From positions 1-34,889 of the forward strand of contig SHWM01000024.1 of the NCBI GenBank assembly GCA_009693835.1: a stretch of 34,889 nt of DNA. Reading direction: 5' to 3'. A model generated the notes under the pieces. That model had not been told where the DNA came from, made no database searches, and saw nothing but the letters and a program-made list of their open reading frames with translations. A program made the position numbers and the translations under genes. This document shows positions 8,953 to 16,545 of the stretch, piece by piece; the first letter of the stretch is position 1, and the number at the start of each line of letters is the position of its first letter. Origin of the DNA: Alphaproteobacteria bacterium (GTDB taxonomy: Bacteria > Pseudomonadota > Alphaproteobacteria > UBA11222).

Positions 8953-9942
8953 TTATATGCGTTCTAATATTTCAAGCAGGCGCGCCATATCGTCCGGTAA
9001 CTCACTGTCAAAGCGAAGAAACTGATGGTTGAGCGGGTGCTGGAAGCCAAGGCTTGCTGCGTGCAGCGCCTGCCGCCCTAACCCTGAAATCGCCTCCTGA
9101 GCTTCCTCTGGCAACCCCTTTGCCCGGCTGCGCCCGCCGCCGTAGACCGGGTCGCCGAGGATGGCATGGCCGAGATGCGCCATATGCACCCTGATCTGGT
9201 GAGTGCGTCCGGTTTCCAGCCGGCAGCGCAACAGGCTGATAACGGGGTTCAGAGGATCGCCGAAACGCCGTAAAATCTCGTAATTGGTGATGGCCCCGCG
9301 CCCGCCAGAAGGCCGCACCGCCATTTTCTGCCGGTTGGCGGCGCTTCGGCCGATCTGGGTGACAATGCGGCCATGCGCGGGGTGCGGCGCGCCCCATGCC
9401 AGCGCCAGATAGCTGCGTTCGACCGTATGTGCAGCGAACTGCGCCGCCAGTGAGGCGTGCGCGCGGTCGGTCTTGGCGGCGACCAGCAACCCGCTGGTCT
9501 GTTTATCTAGCCGGTGAACGATGCCCGGCCGCCGCACCCCGCCAATGCCAGACAGGCTGTCGCCACAATGCGCGAGCAAGGCGTGCACCAGGGTGCCGTG
9601 CCAGTTACCGGCGCCGGGATGGACGACAAGCCCGGCGGGCTTGTCTATCACGATCAATTCGCTGTCCTCATGAACAACGCTTAGCGGGATGGCTTCGGGC
9701 TGCGGGACGGCCTCCACAGCAGGGGGAATGGTGATGAGGAATTCCTCGCCGGGTTTGACCCTGTAGGACGCATCGTTTATGGTCCGCCCGCCCTGATGGA
9801 TATGTCCGGCGGCCAGTAAAGATTGTATCCGTGAACGGCTGATATCCGAGATATGATCGCTCAGCCATTTGTCCAGGCGCGCCCCGGCCTGCGCGGCGGT
9901 TACGGTCAGGCGGCTGGTTTGCTCCTTGGTGGGATTTTTCAT
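8953..9942 (-). CDS. rluD: 23S rRNA pseudouridine synthase, RluA/RluD family
   Basis: This 329-residue protein has an N-terminal S4 RNA-binding domain (ARLDKWLSDHISDISRSRIQSLLAAGHI, about 21-48) followed by the RluA-type catalytic domain. The active-site motif HRLDKQTSG (143-151) carries the catalytic Asp146. Other family blocks are intact: VIDKPAGLVVHPG, ERSYLALAWG and LETGRTHQIRVHMAHLGHAILGDPVYGG. The S4 plus catalytic layout and length match RluD, which makes three pseudouridines in helix 69 of 23S rRNA; RluC is the main alternative. The ATG at 9942 overlaps the start codon of the divergent gene at 9941, and no strong ribosome site precedes it. rpoH lies downstream in the same direction. 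Confidence 0.9.
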   Translation of the reverse strand: MKNPTKEQTSRLTVTAAQAGARLDKWLSDHISDISRSRIQSLLAAGHIHQGGRTINDASYRVKPGEEFLITIPPAVEAVPQPEAIPLSVVHEDSELIVIDKPAGLVVHPGAGNWHGTLVHALLAHCGDSLSGIGGVRRPGIVHRLDKQTSGLLVAAKTDRAHASLAAQFAAHTVERSYLALAWGAPHPAHGRIVTQIGRSAANRQKMAVRPSGGRGAITNYEILRRFGDPLNPVISLLRCRLETGRTHQIRVHMAHLGHAILGDPVYGGGRSRAKGLPEEAQEAISGLGRQALHAASLGFQHPLNHQFLRFDSELPDDMARLLEILERI

Positions 9943-10261
9943 GACGCAAGCAGTGACGCAAAATTATCGCGGGCTCAAGGCCGCCGTGATCATCATGGGG
10001 GCTCTGCTGGTTGCGGGTACGATTGCGCTGGTGGTGGGGATGGTGCGCCAAGCGGGGCGCATCGCGGAAACTTTCGACACAACCGCCAGACAGCATATCA
10101 CCCTGCCGCCGGAGTTGGCGGGCAAGATTGTGCAGATACAGGTGGCGGGCGGCAGGCTGGTGCTGCTGATAGAACGGCCAGAGGGCCAGAAAGTCGTCAT
10201 TATGGATATGGGCAGCGGCGAGGTGGTCAGCACGCTAGATCCCGGCGCGGCGGTCCCATGA
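9941..10261 (+). CDS. DUF6476-type small membrane protein
   Basis: The chosen ATG at 9941 gives 106 residues, and a GGTGGGA site lies about 6 bases upstream, inside rluD. Earlier in-frame starts would run further antisense to rluD. The protein has a short polar N-terminus, one transmembrane helix (about residues 11-34, VIIMGALLVAGTIALVVGMV), then a soluble part of the form ITLPPELAGKIVQIQVAGGRLVLLIERPEGQKVVIMDMGSG. That last part fits a small beta-propeller-like or single-repeat fold. Proteins of this build are found next to rluA/rluD in alphaproteobacteria (DUF6476). No function is established. It ends in a 4-base ATGA overlap with the JAMM peptidase gene, so the two are probably co-translated. 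Confidence 0.7.
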   Translation: MTQAVTQNYRGLKAAVIIMGALLVAGTIALVVGMVRQAGRIAETFDTTARQHITLPPELAGKIVQIQVAGGRLVLLIERPEGQKVVIMDMGSGEVVSTLDPGAAVP

Positions 10262-10692
10262 CGGCGGGCGCGCTCTATATCAGCCGAACCGATTTCAGCC
10301 GTATCGAGGCGGCGGCGCGGATAAATCTGCCGCGCGAAAGCTGTGGCCTGCTGCTGGGCGGGTCATCAGATATAGGGTGGCGGGTGACGGGCGTTGAGGA
10401 AAGCCGCAATATAGCGCCCGATGACCGGAACGACCGCTTTGAAGTGGATCCGGCGCTGTTACTCAAAATACAGAAAGCCGCGCGGGCGGGCGGGGCGCAC
10501 ATGATAGGCGTCTATCATTCGCATCCCAATGGCGGGGCGGAGCCTTCCCGGACCGATGTTGAAACCTCCTGGCAGACTGGCATGATCTGGGTGATAACGG
10601 CGATAGATGCAAAAAATACTGCTACGCGCGCCTATCTGCGCGAGGCGGAGGGTTTTGCGCCAGTGCCGCTGCAAATTATGGAAATGGAATAA
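10258..10692 (+). CDS. JAMM/MPN+ metallopeptidase (Mov34/M67 family)
   Basis: The protein has 144 residues from the ATG that overlaps the stop of the gene before it. The zinc-binding JAMM motif is complete: Glu27 (RESCGLLLGG), His87 and His89 in HSHPNGGAEPSRTD, Ser97 and Asp100. Bacterial single-domain JAMM proteins cleave at the C-terminus of ubiquitin-like or sulfur-carrier proteins (for example Mec+ acting on CysO), or are uncharacterised. No ThiS/MoaD-like or E1-like gene lies nearby. Context links it instead to the DUF6476-type gene (overlapping) and the threonine aldolase (2 bases downstream). The metallopeptidase fold is certain; the substrate is unknown. Confidence 0.85.
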   Translation: MTAGALYISRTDFSRIEAAARINLPRESCGLLLGGSSDIGWRVTGVEESRNIAPDDRNDRFEVDPALLLKIQKAARAGGAHMIGVYHSHPNGGAEPSRTDVETSWQTGMIWVITAIDAKNTATRAYLREAEGFAPVPLQIMEME

Positions 10693-10694
10693 TA

Positions 10695-11732
10695 ATGGGC
10701 GCGATCTTTACCAGCGACAATCAGGCCCCGGTTGATTCCCGGATAATGGCCGCAATTCTGAAGGCCAACGAGGGCAAGGCGTCATCTTACGGGGCGGACG
10801 AAATTACCGCTCGCCTGCAACCCCTGTTCGCTAAAACGTTCGAAACTGATTTGCGGGTTTTTCCCGTAACAACGGGGACCGCCGCCAATGCGCTGGCGCT
10901 GGCCATGCTGACGCCGCCATGGGGCACAATTTTCTGTCATCATGAATCGCATATCGCGACGGATGAATGTGGCGCCCCGGAATTTCATACTTCGGGTGCC
11001 AAGCTGCATCTGCTGGCGGGTGATCATGGGCGGCTGACGCCAGAAATATTGTCGCGCTGTCTCAGGGATAACCCGCCTGGAGACCAGCATCAGACCCAGC
11101 CTGCGGTGATCAGCCTGAGTCAGGTCACAGAAGCGGGTACGGTCTATCGGGCCGAGGAGATCGCGGCTTTATCGGCGGTAGCCAGGCAACATAAACTTTA
11201 TGTGCATATGGATGGGGCGCGGTTCGCCAATGCTGTTGTGTCTCTGAATTCCTCGGCTGCCGATCTAAGCTGGCGCGCAGGGGTGGACGTGCTTTCGTTT
11301 GGGGCGACTAAAAATGGCGCCCTTGCCGCGGAGGCAGTTGTATTTTTTAATCCTGCATTATCGGAAAATTTCCTGTTCCGGCGCAAACGGGCCGGGCATC
11401 TGGTGTCGAAGATGCGGTTTCTTTCCGCACAGCTGGAGGCCTATCTTGAAAATGGCCTATGGCTGGAACTGGCGGCGAACGCCAACGCCCAGGCCACGCG
11501 GCTGGCCGATGGACTGCACGCTATAAGCGCCGTGGAAATTTTGCATCCGGTTCAGGCCAACGAGATTTTCGCCCATATTCCACCCGCCCTGATCGGCCCT
11601 CTGCGCGATCAGGGATTTGGGTTTCATGTCTGGGGGCGGGACGAAGAAGGCATCATCCGTCTGGTGACCGCCTTTGATACGAAACCCGGCGAAGTGGATG
11701 CGTTTCTGGCCGCCGTCCGGGCGCTTGCCTGA
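10695..11732 (+). CDS. Low-specificity L-threonine aldolase (PLP-dependent)
   Basis: This 345-residue fold-type I PLP enzyme splits L-threonine or allo-threonine to glycine and acetaldehyde. It starts with FTSDNQAPVDSRIMAAI, carries the phosphate-binding TTGTAANALAL segment (about 59-69), HESHIATDE (83-91), HMDGARFANA (171-180) and the PLP lysine in SFGATKNGA (Lys206). These match the beta-eliminating lyase/threonine aldolase family at its usual length. It begins 2 bases after the JAMM peptidase stop, so the DUF6476-type protein, JAMM and aldolase genes form one unit. Aldolases acting on other beta-hydroxy amino acids share this sequence, so the physiological substrate is open. Confidence 0.88.
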   Translation: MGAIFTSDNQAPVDSRIMAAILKANEGKASSYGADEITARLQPLFAKTFETDLRVFPVTTGTAANALALAMLTPPWGTIFCHHESHIATDECGAPEFHTSGAKLHLLAGDHGRLTPEILSRCLRDNPPGDQHQTQPAVISLSQVTEAGTVYRAEEIAALSAVARQHKLYVHMDGARFANAVVSLNSSAADLSWRAGVDVLSFGATKNGALAAEAVVFFNPALSENFLFRRKRAGHLVSKMRFLSAQLEAYLENGLWLELAANANAQATRLADGLHAISAVEILHPVQANEIFAHIPPALIGPLRDQGFGFHVWGRDEEGIIRLVTAFDTKPGEVDAFLAAVRALA

Positions 11733-11831
11733 CAGGCTGGCCCCCTACAGCAGCATGGACTCGGGCAGCCAAATTGCGCCATAAAGTGCCTACGGATATC
11801 TGTAGCAACTATAACAACAGGGGAGCCTTGG

Positions 11832-13007
11832 ATGAGTATCAAGGGAAAGGCGTATATTGCGGGGATTTACGAACATCCCACGCGGGTGGCGCTGGGCAAG
11901 ACATTGCCGCAACTGCACGCCGAACTGGCCAAGGGCGTACTGGCCGACGCCGGTCTGAGCAAGAATGATGTGGATGCCTATTATTGCGCGGGCGATGCGC
12001 CGGGCATGGGCGGCATCGACATGATCGAATATATGGGCCTCAAAAACATCCGCCAGATCGACAGCACCGAAACCGGCGGCTCAAGCTATGTGCTGCACGT
12101 CAATCATGCCGCACAGGCGATTGCGGCGGGGCATTGCAAGGTGGCGCTGGTGACGCTGGCGGGCCGTCCATCGGCCGACCAGAAAGAGCAGGTGCAGATG
12201 CGCGGCGGCGGTGAATCGCCTCCGGCCTCGGGCTTTGAAGCGCCCTTCCGGCCCTCGATCGTCAATATGTACGCCATGTGCGCGCGCCGCCATATGTATG
12301 AATTTGGCACCACCAGCGAGCAACTGGCCTGGATCAAGGTCGCGGCTTCGCATCATGCCCAGTATAACGAGCATGCGCTGCGCCGCGAAGTTGTTACGGT
12401 CGAGGACGTGATCAATTCACCCCTGATCGCCTCCCCGCTGCATCGCTATGACTGCTGCGTTATCACCGATGGCGGCGGCGCGGTGCTGGTCGTGGCGCCT
12501 GAAATCATGAAACAGTTGAAGCGCCCGGCCGTGAAGATTCTGGGCGCGGGCGAGGCGTCCAAGCATCTGATGGGCGGCAAGGTCGATCTGACTTTTTCCG
12601 GCGCGCGCTGGTCCGGGCCGAAAGCCTTTGAGGAGGCGGGCGTCACGCAGAAGGACATCAAATACGCGTCCATCTATGACAGCTTCACCATCACGGTGCT
12701 GGAAACCCTTGAAGATCTTGGGTTTTGCGAGGTGGGCAAGGGCGGCAAATTTGTCTCCGACGGCAATCTGATTTCCGGCGTCGGCAAGCTGCCGTTCAAT
12801 ACCGATGGCGGCGGCCTGTGCAACAATCATCCGGGTAATCGCGGCGGCATGACCAAGATATTGGAAGCGGTCCGTCAGATCCGTGGCGAGGCGCATCCGA
12901 AAGTGCAGGTGCCCAACTGTGATATTGCTCTGGCGCATGGCACTGGCGGCCTGCTGGGCTCGCGGATGGGAAGTGGAACCGTAATTCTGGGGAATCAGGA
13001 CTCATGA
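11832..13007 (+). CDS. Thiolase-like protein of the lipid-transfer (SCP-x/Ltp) type
   Basis: This 391-residue protein has the thiolase fold. Where thiolases have their nucleophilic Cys near residue 85-90, this one reads STETGGSSYVLHV (78-90), with Ser84/Ser85 and no Cys. The later blocks are kept in modified form: YASIYDSFTITVLETLEDLGF, LPFNTDGGGLCNNHPGNRGGM and the C-terminal HGTGGLLGSRMGSGTVILG. Loss of the Cys together with an adjacent DUF35 gene is the pattern of Ltp2-type aldolases, which split side-chain beta-hydroxyacyl-CoAs in steroid breakdown rather than performing thiolysis. A GGGGAGCC site precedes the ATG. The stop overlaps the DUF35 start (ATGA), implying tight coupling. The substrate is not determined. 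Confidence 0.85.
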   Translation: MSIKGKAYIAGIYEHPTRVALGKTLPQLHAELAKGVLADAGLSKNDVDAYYCAGDAPGMGGIDMIEYMGLKNIRQIDSTETGGSSYVLHVNHAAQAIAAGHCKVALVTLAGRPSADQKEQVQMRGGGESPPASGFEAPFRPSIVNMYAMCARRHMYEFGTTSEQLAWIKVAASHHAQYNEHALRREVVTVEDVINSPLIASPLHRYDCCVITDGGGAVLVVAPEIMKQLKRPAVKILGAGEASKHLMGGKVDLTFSGARWSGPKAFEEAGVTQKDIKYASIYDSFTITVLETLEDLGFCEVGKGGKFVSDGNLISGVGKLPFNTDGGGLCNNHPGNRGGMTKILEAVRQIRGEAHPKVQVPNCDIALAHGTGGLLGSRMGSGTVILGNQDS

Positions 13008-13393
13008 GTGAAACAAAACCAAAGGTACGCGCCCCGCGCGTCAATCACGAAACCAAGGCCTTCTGGGATGCAACCGCCAAAGGCCAGTTGCATGTTGGCA
13101 AGTGCGATGATTGCGGCGAACATTATTATTACCCACGTCCGCTCTGCCCGTTCTGCTTCAGCGACAAGACACGGCTCGCGCTGTGTACCGGCAAGGGAAC
13201 GATTTATACGTTCAGCGTCAATGAAGGCCGCGAACCCTACACCATCGCCTATGTGACGCTGGACGAAGGGCCGACGATCCTCACCAATATCGTCGAATGT
13301 GATTTCTCCAAACTGGCGATCGGCCAGAAGGTGAAGGTCGTGTTCTATGACACCGGTGCCGGCAATGCGGTGCCGATGTTTACGGTGGCGTGA
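13004..13393 (+). CDS. DUF35 OB-fold, zinc-ribbon acyl-CoA-binding partner
   Basis: This 129-residue protein has an N-terminal helix, a rubredoxin-like zinc ribbon with Cys34, Cys37, Cys48 and Cys51 (CDDCGEHYYYPRPLCPFC), and a C-terminal OB-fold (GTIYTFSVN through GQKVKVVFYD). DUF35 proteins pair with thiolase-like partners, giving them acyl-CoA binding. Known examples include ChsH2 with Ltp2 in cholesterol side-chain cleavage and the archaeal HMG-CoA synthase/thiolase complex. Its start codon overlaps the thiolase-like gene's stop, and a terminator follows at 13447. The two genes therefore form a compact bicistron, almost certainly encoding a complex. Confidence 0.88.
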   Translation: MSETKPKVRAPRVNHETKAFWDATAKGQLHVGKCDDCGEHYYYPRPLCPFCFSDKTRLALCTGKGTIYTFSVNEGREPYTIAYVTLDEGPTILTNIVECDFSKLAIGQKVKVVFYDTGAGNAVPMFTVA

Positions 13394-13446
13394 TCTTTCC
13401 GGCGTAATGCGGGGCCAATGGCCCCAAAATGCGAACTGAGGCCTAG

Positions 13447-13479
13447 AAGGGCTGGCGAGTTATAAGGCCAGCCCTTTTT
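13447..13479 (+). terminator. Rho-independent terminator after the thiolase/DUF35 unit
   Basis: Arms GGGCTGGC (13449-13456) and GCCAGCCC (13467-13474) form an 8-bp stem with a 10-base loop, preceded by AA and followed by TTTTT. It separates the thiolase/DUF35 pair from the acyl-CoA dehydrogenase gene. Confidence 0.85.
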
Positions 13480-13547
13480 CTTGTATGGCGGCATGGCAGG
13501 GGATAGCCTTGACATAAACAGCCCATAACAGAATAGGGAGCACTACG

Positions 13548-14717
13548 ATGGATTTCGAACTGCCCGAGGAAAACCGGATGCTGCGCGATCTGGTGGCGAA
13601 ATTCGTCACTAATGATCTGATGCCGCTGGAAAATGCAATTCTGGCGCGCGAGGCTTCGGGCGACAAGGCGGCGTTGACGGCGGAAGAGCTGGCGCCCCTG
13701 CATAAAAAATGCAAGGAGCTTGGCCTCTGGGGCCTGGACGTTCCCGAGGTTCTTGGCGGCGCGAATATCGGCGCGGTGGCGAAAATGTGCGTCAGCGAGG
13801 AACTGGCCTACTCCATCACGCCGTTTACCTTCCCGCCGGACAGTCCCAATTTGCACATGATGATCGCCACGGTGAATGAGGATCAGCGCAAACGCTATCT
13901 GGAGCCATATGCCCGCGGCGAAACCGTATCGGCCATCGCCATTTCCGAGCCGGGCGCCGGGGCGGACCCCTCGGAGATGAAGACGCGCGCCGTCAAGCGC
14001 GGCAATAAGTGGGTAATCAACGGCCAGAAAATCTGGATCAGCCGGATGCGGGAATCCGCGTTCACCATTGTCATGGCGGTCACCGATCCGGAGAAAAAGG
14101 CCCGTGGCGGCATTACCGCGTTTCTGGTGGATCAGGACAATCCCGGCATGCGGGTGGCCCGCGACATTCCAATTATCGGCGGCCATCGCACTGCCGAGGT
14201 GCTGTTTGAAGATTGCGAGGTGGATGAGGGCCAGGTGCTGGGCAAGGTGGGCGATGGCTTTGGCCCGATGCAGTTGCGCCTGACCATCCGGCGTCTGGAA
14301 ATCGGCTCATGGAGCGTCGGCATCGCGCGCCGCGCGCTCGATATGATGATCGCGCATGCCAATATGCGGGTGACGTTTGGTGAAAAGCTCGCGGACCGGC
14401 AGGTCATTCAATGGTGGATCGCCGATGCCGCGACGAAAATTCACGCGACGCGGCTGATGGTGCAGCAAGCAGCCTGGAAACTGGAAAAAGGCGAGGATGT
14501 GCGCATCGAGGCCTCGATGATCAAGGTGTATGGCACGGAGATGGTGGCCGAAGTGGTCGATCACGCGATGCAGGCGCATGGCGCGATGGGTATGGCGATG
14601 GAGTTTCCGCTGCAATATCTCTACAAGAAAATCCGCACCTTCCGGATATTTGAAGGCCCGTCCGAGGTGCATCGCTGGGTCGTGGCAAGGCGTCTGCTGG
14701 CGGGCGGAAAAATCTGA
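13548..14717 (+). CDS. Acyl-CoA dehydrogenase
   Basis: This 389-residue flavoprotein has the three ACAD domains in order: an N-terminal helical part, a middle beta domain with AISEPGAGADPSEMKTRAVK and KIWISRM, and a C-terminal helical part. The catalytic base is Glu369 in IFEGPSEVHRW, matching MCAD Glu376 in sequence position. QAHGAMGMAMEFPLQ is the usual glycine-rich cofactor segment. It oxidises an acyl-CoA at the alpha-beta bond, passing electrons to ETF; chain type is not readable. An AGGGAG site precedes the ATG. It follows a terminator and ends about 80 bases before ada, so it is probably transcribed alone. Confidence 0.9.
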   Translation: MDFELPEENRMLRDLVAKFVTNDLMPLENAILAREASGDKAALTAEELAPLHKKCKELGLWGLDVPEVLGGANIGAVAKMCVSEELAYSITPFTFPPDSPNLHMMIATVNEDQRKRYLEPYARGETVSAIAISEPGAGADPSEMKTRAVKRGNKWVINGQKIWISRMRESAFTIVMAVTDPEKKARGGITAFLVDQDNPGMRVARDIPIIGGHRTAEVLFEDCEVDEGQVLGKVGDGFGPMQLRLTIRRLEIGSWSVGIARRALDMMIAHANMRVTFGEKLADRQVIQWWIADAATKIHATRLMVQQAAWKLEKGEDVRIEASMIKVYGTEMVAEVVDHAMQAHGAMGMAMEFPLQYLYKKIRTFRIFEGPSEVHRWVVARRLLAGGKI

Positions 14718-14720
14718 TTT

Positions 14721-14730
14721 GAAAGCAAGA
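14721..14730 (+). promoter_or_regulatory. Candidate Ada-binding site
   Basis: GAAAGCAAGA, 70 bases upstream of the ada start, resembles the A-box of Escherichia coli Ada promoters (AAAGCGCAA type). A second GTGCAA follows at 14738-14743. The match is short and the spacing to a -35 element is not clear. Confidence 0.25.
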
Positions 14731-14800
14731 ACCGGAGTGTGCAAGGCCGCGTCACAACCGATACTGGCTTTATGTGGACCAGTCAGGAAAGGATCAGGCG

Positions 14801-15859
14801 ATGGACACGATGTTGCTCGATAAAGATGAAGCGCGCTGGCGGATGGTGACAGTGCGGGATCGCACTGGCGACGGCCAGTTTTATTATTCGGTGCGGACCA
14901 CGGGGGTCTATTGCCGCCCCTCCTGCGCGGCGCGGCTGGCGCGGCGCGAGAATGTAAGCTTTCATGAAAGTTGCACGGACGCGGAGCGCGCGGGCTTTCG
15001 CCCCTGTAAACGCTGCAAGCCGGATCAGCCCTCCATGCTGGAGACGCACCGGGGCAAGGTGATTGCCGTGTGCCGTCTGATCGAGACGGCGGACGAGCTG
15101 CCGAATCTGCAGTCCCTGGCGGAATGGGCCGGGCTGAGCCCCTATCATTTTCACCGTATCTTCAAATCGGTCGTTGGCGTCACCCCCAGGGCGTATGCCG
15201 ACGCGCACCGTGTCAACAAGGTGCGCGACAGGCTCCGGAACGGCGGCCCGGTGACCGGGGCTATCTATGATTCAGGTTATAATTCCAGTGGCCGTTTTTA
15301 TGCTAATTCCACCGGGGTTCTGGGCATGACCCCCACACGGTTTCGCGCGGATGGCAAAAATACCAGCATCCGTTTTGCGATTGGCGAATGCTCTCTGGGG
15401 TCCTTTCTGGTCGCCGCCACGGACAAAGGCGTGTGCGCCATTCTGCTGGGCGATGATGGCGAAACACTGTTGCGCAATTTACAAGACCGTTTTTCACAAA
15501 GCGAACTTATTGGCGGTGACACGGATTTCGAATTAACGGTGGCGAAGGTGCTCAGCCTGATTGAGACACCCGCGCTGGGCCTCGATCTGCCGCTGGATAT
15601 TCGCGGCACGGCGTTTCAACAACGTGTGTGGCTGGCGCTGCAGGAAATTCCGTCGGGCGAAAAAGTCAGCTATGCGGATGTGGCGGAAAGGCTTGGGTCG
15701 CCCAAATCCGTGCGCGCGGTTGCGGGCGCCTGCGCCGCCAATCACATTGCCATCGCCATTCCCTGCCACCGGGTGGTGCGCAAGGACGGTGATCTGTCCG
15801 GCTACCGCTGGGGCATCGAACGCAAACGCGCCCTGCTGCAACGCGAGGCTGGCGGGTGA
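14801..15859 (+). CDS. ada: Bifunctional Ada: methylation sensor/activator and O6-methylguanine-DNA methyltransferase
   Basis: The protein has 352 residues from the ATG with an AGGAAAGGA site; an in-frame GTG at 14774 is less likely. Domain order is that of full Ada. The N-terminal zinc domain has Cys38, Cys42, Cys69 and Cys72, the same numbering as E. coli Ada, where Cys38 takes methyl groups from phosphotriesters and switches the protein to an activator. An AraC-type helix-turn-helix spans about 85-185 (LQSLAEWAGLSPYHFHRIFKS). The C-terminal methyltransferase has Cys322 in IPCHRVV. It repairs O6-alkylguanine and should turn on its own operon after alkylation damage. Its stop overlaps the GTG start of the next gene by 4 bases. 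Confidence 0.96.
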   Translation: MDTMLLDKDEARWRMVTVRDRTGDGQFYYSVRTTGVYCRPSCAARLARRENVSFHESCTDAERAGFRPCKRCKPDQPSMLETHRGKVIAVCRLIETADELPNLQSLAEWAGLSPYHFHRIFKSVVGVTPRAYADAHRVNKVRDRLRNGGPVTGAIYDSGYNSSGRFYANSTGVLGMTPTRFRADGKNTSIRFAIGECSLGSFLVAATDKGVCAILLGDDGETLLRNLQDRFSQSELIGGDTDFELTVAKVLSLIETPALGLDLPLDIRGTAFQQRVWLALQEIPSGEKVSYADVAERLGSPKSVRAVAGACAANHIAIAIPCHRVVRKDGDLSGYRWGIERKRALLQREAGG

Positions 15860-16545
15860 GGGAAATCCTCTGGCCCCGGATTCGCGATCAGCTCGACGCA
15901 AACGGCTGGGCGACGGTTCCGGGATTATTGTCCATGGACGAATGCCTGGGGGTGGCGGCGCTGTTTGCAGCGGGCAAGGGTTTCCGCAGCCATGTGGATA
16001 TGGCGCGGCATGGCTTTGGGCGCGGCGAATATAAATATTTTTCCTACCCGCTGCCGGAACTTATTGGCGGACTGCGCACAGGGCTTTATCCGCCTCTTGC
16101 AGACATCGCCAATGAATGGAATGCCGCACTGGGGATCGAGGCGCGCTATCCACCTGTCCACGCCCATTATCTGCAACAGTGCCATGAGGCGGGACAGACC
16201 CGCCCGACGCCTCTTTTATTATCTTACGGGCTGGGCGATTATAACCGCCTGCATCAGGATCTGTATGGCGAATTGGTATTCCCATTGCAACTGACAGTTT
16301 TGCTGTCCTGCCCGGATGTAGATTTTACCGGCGGTGAGTTCGTGTTGACCGAACAGCAGGCGCGCATGCAGTCACATCCCTACGTCGTGCCGCTGGCGCA
16401 GGGCGACGCCATAATTTTTGCGGTGCGCCAGCGTCCGGTTCGCGGCGCGCGTGGTTTTACCCGCGTCACGATGCGCCATGGGGTCAGCGAAATCCGTTCG
16501 GGCAGCCGCCAGGCGATGGGGATCATCTTTCATGACGCCAAATGA
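15856..16545 (+). CDS. 2-oxoglutarate/Fe(II) dioxygenase of the Oxygenase-NA (DUF2086) type
   Basis: This 229-residue protein starts at a GTG overlapping the ada stop. The iron triad is visible as His133 and Asp135 (NRLHQDLYGE) and His208 (TMRHGVS), with Arg218 in SGSRQAMGIIFHDAK as the probable 2-oxoglutarate-binding residue. The sequence YNRLHQDLYGELVFPLQLTV together with GGEFVLTEQQ is characteristic of the Oxygenase-NA family, thought to act on damaged nucleic acid. Position between ada and alkB, with overlaps on both sides, supports a role in alkylation repair. Substrate and reaction remain unproven. No signal peptide is seen; it should be cytoplasmic. Confidence 0.82.
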   Translation: MREILWPRIRDQLDANGWATVPGLLSMDECLGVAALFAAGKGFRSHVDMARHGFGRGEYKYFSYPLPELIGGLRTGLYPPLADIANEWNAALGIEARYPPVHAHYLQQCHEAGQTRPTPLLLSYGLGDYNRLHQDLYGELVFPLQLTVLLSCPDVDFTGGEFVLTEQQARMQSHPYVVPLAQGDAIIFAVRQRPVRGARGFTRVTMRHGVSEIRSGSRQAMGIIFHDAK

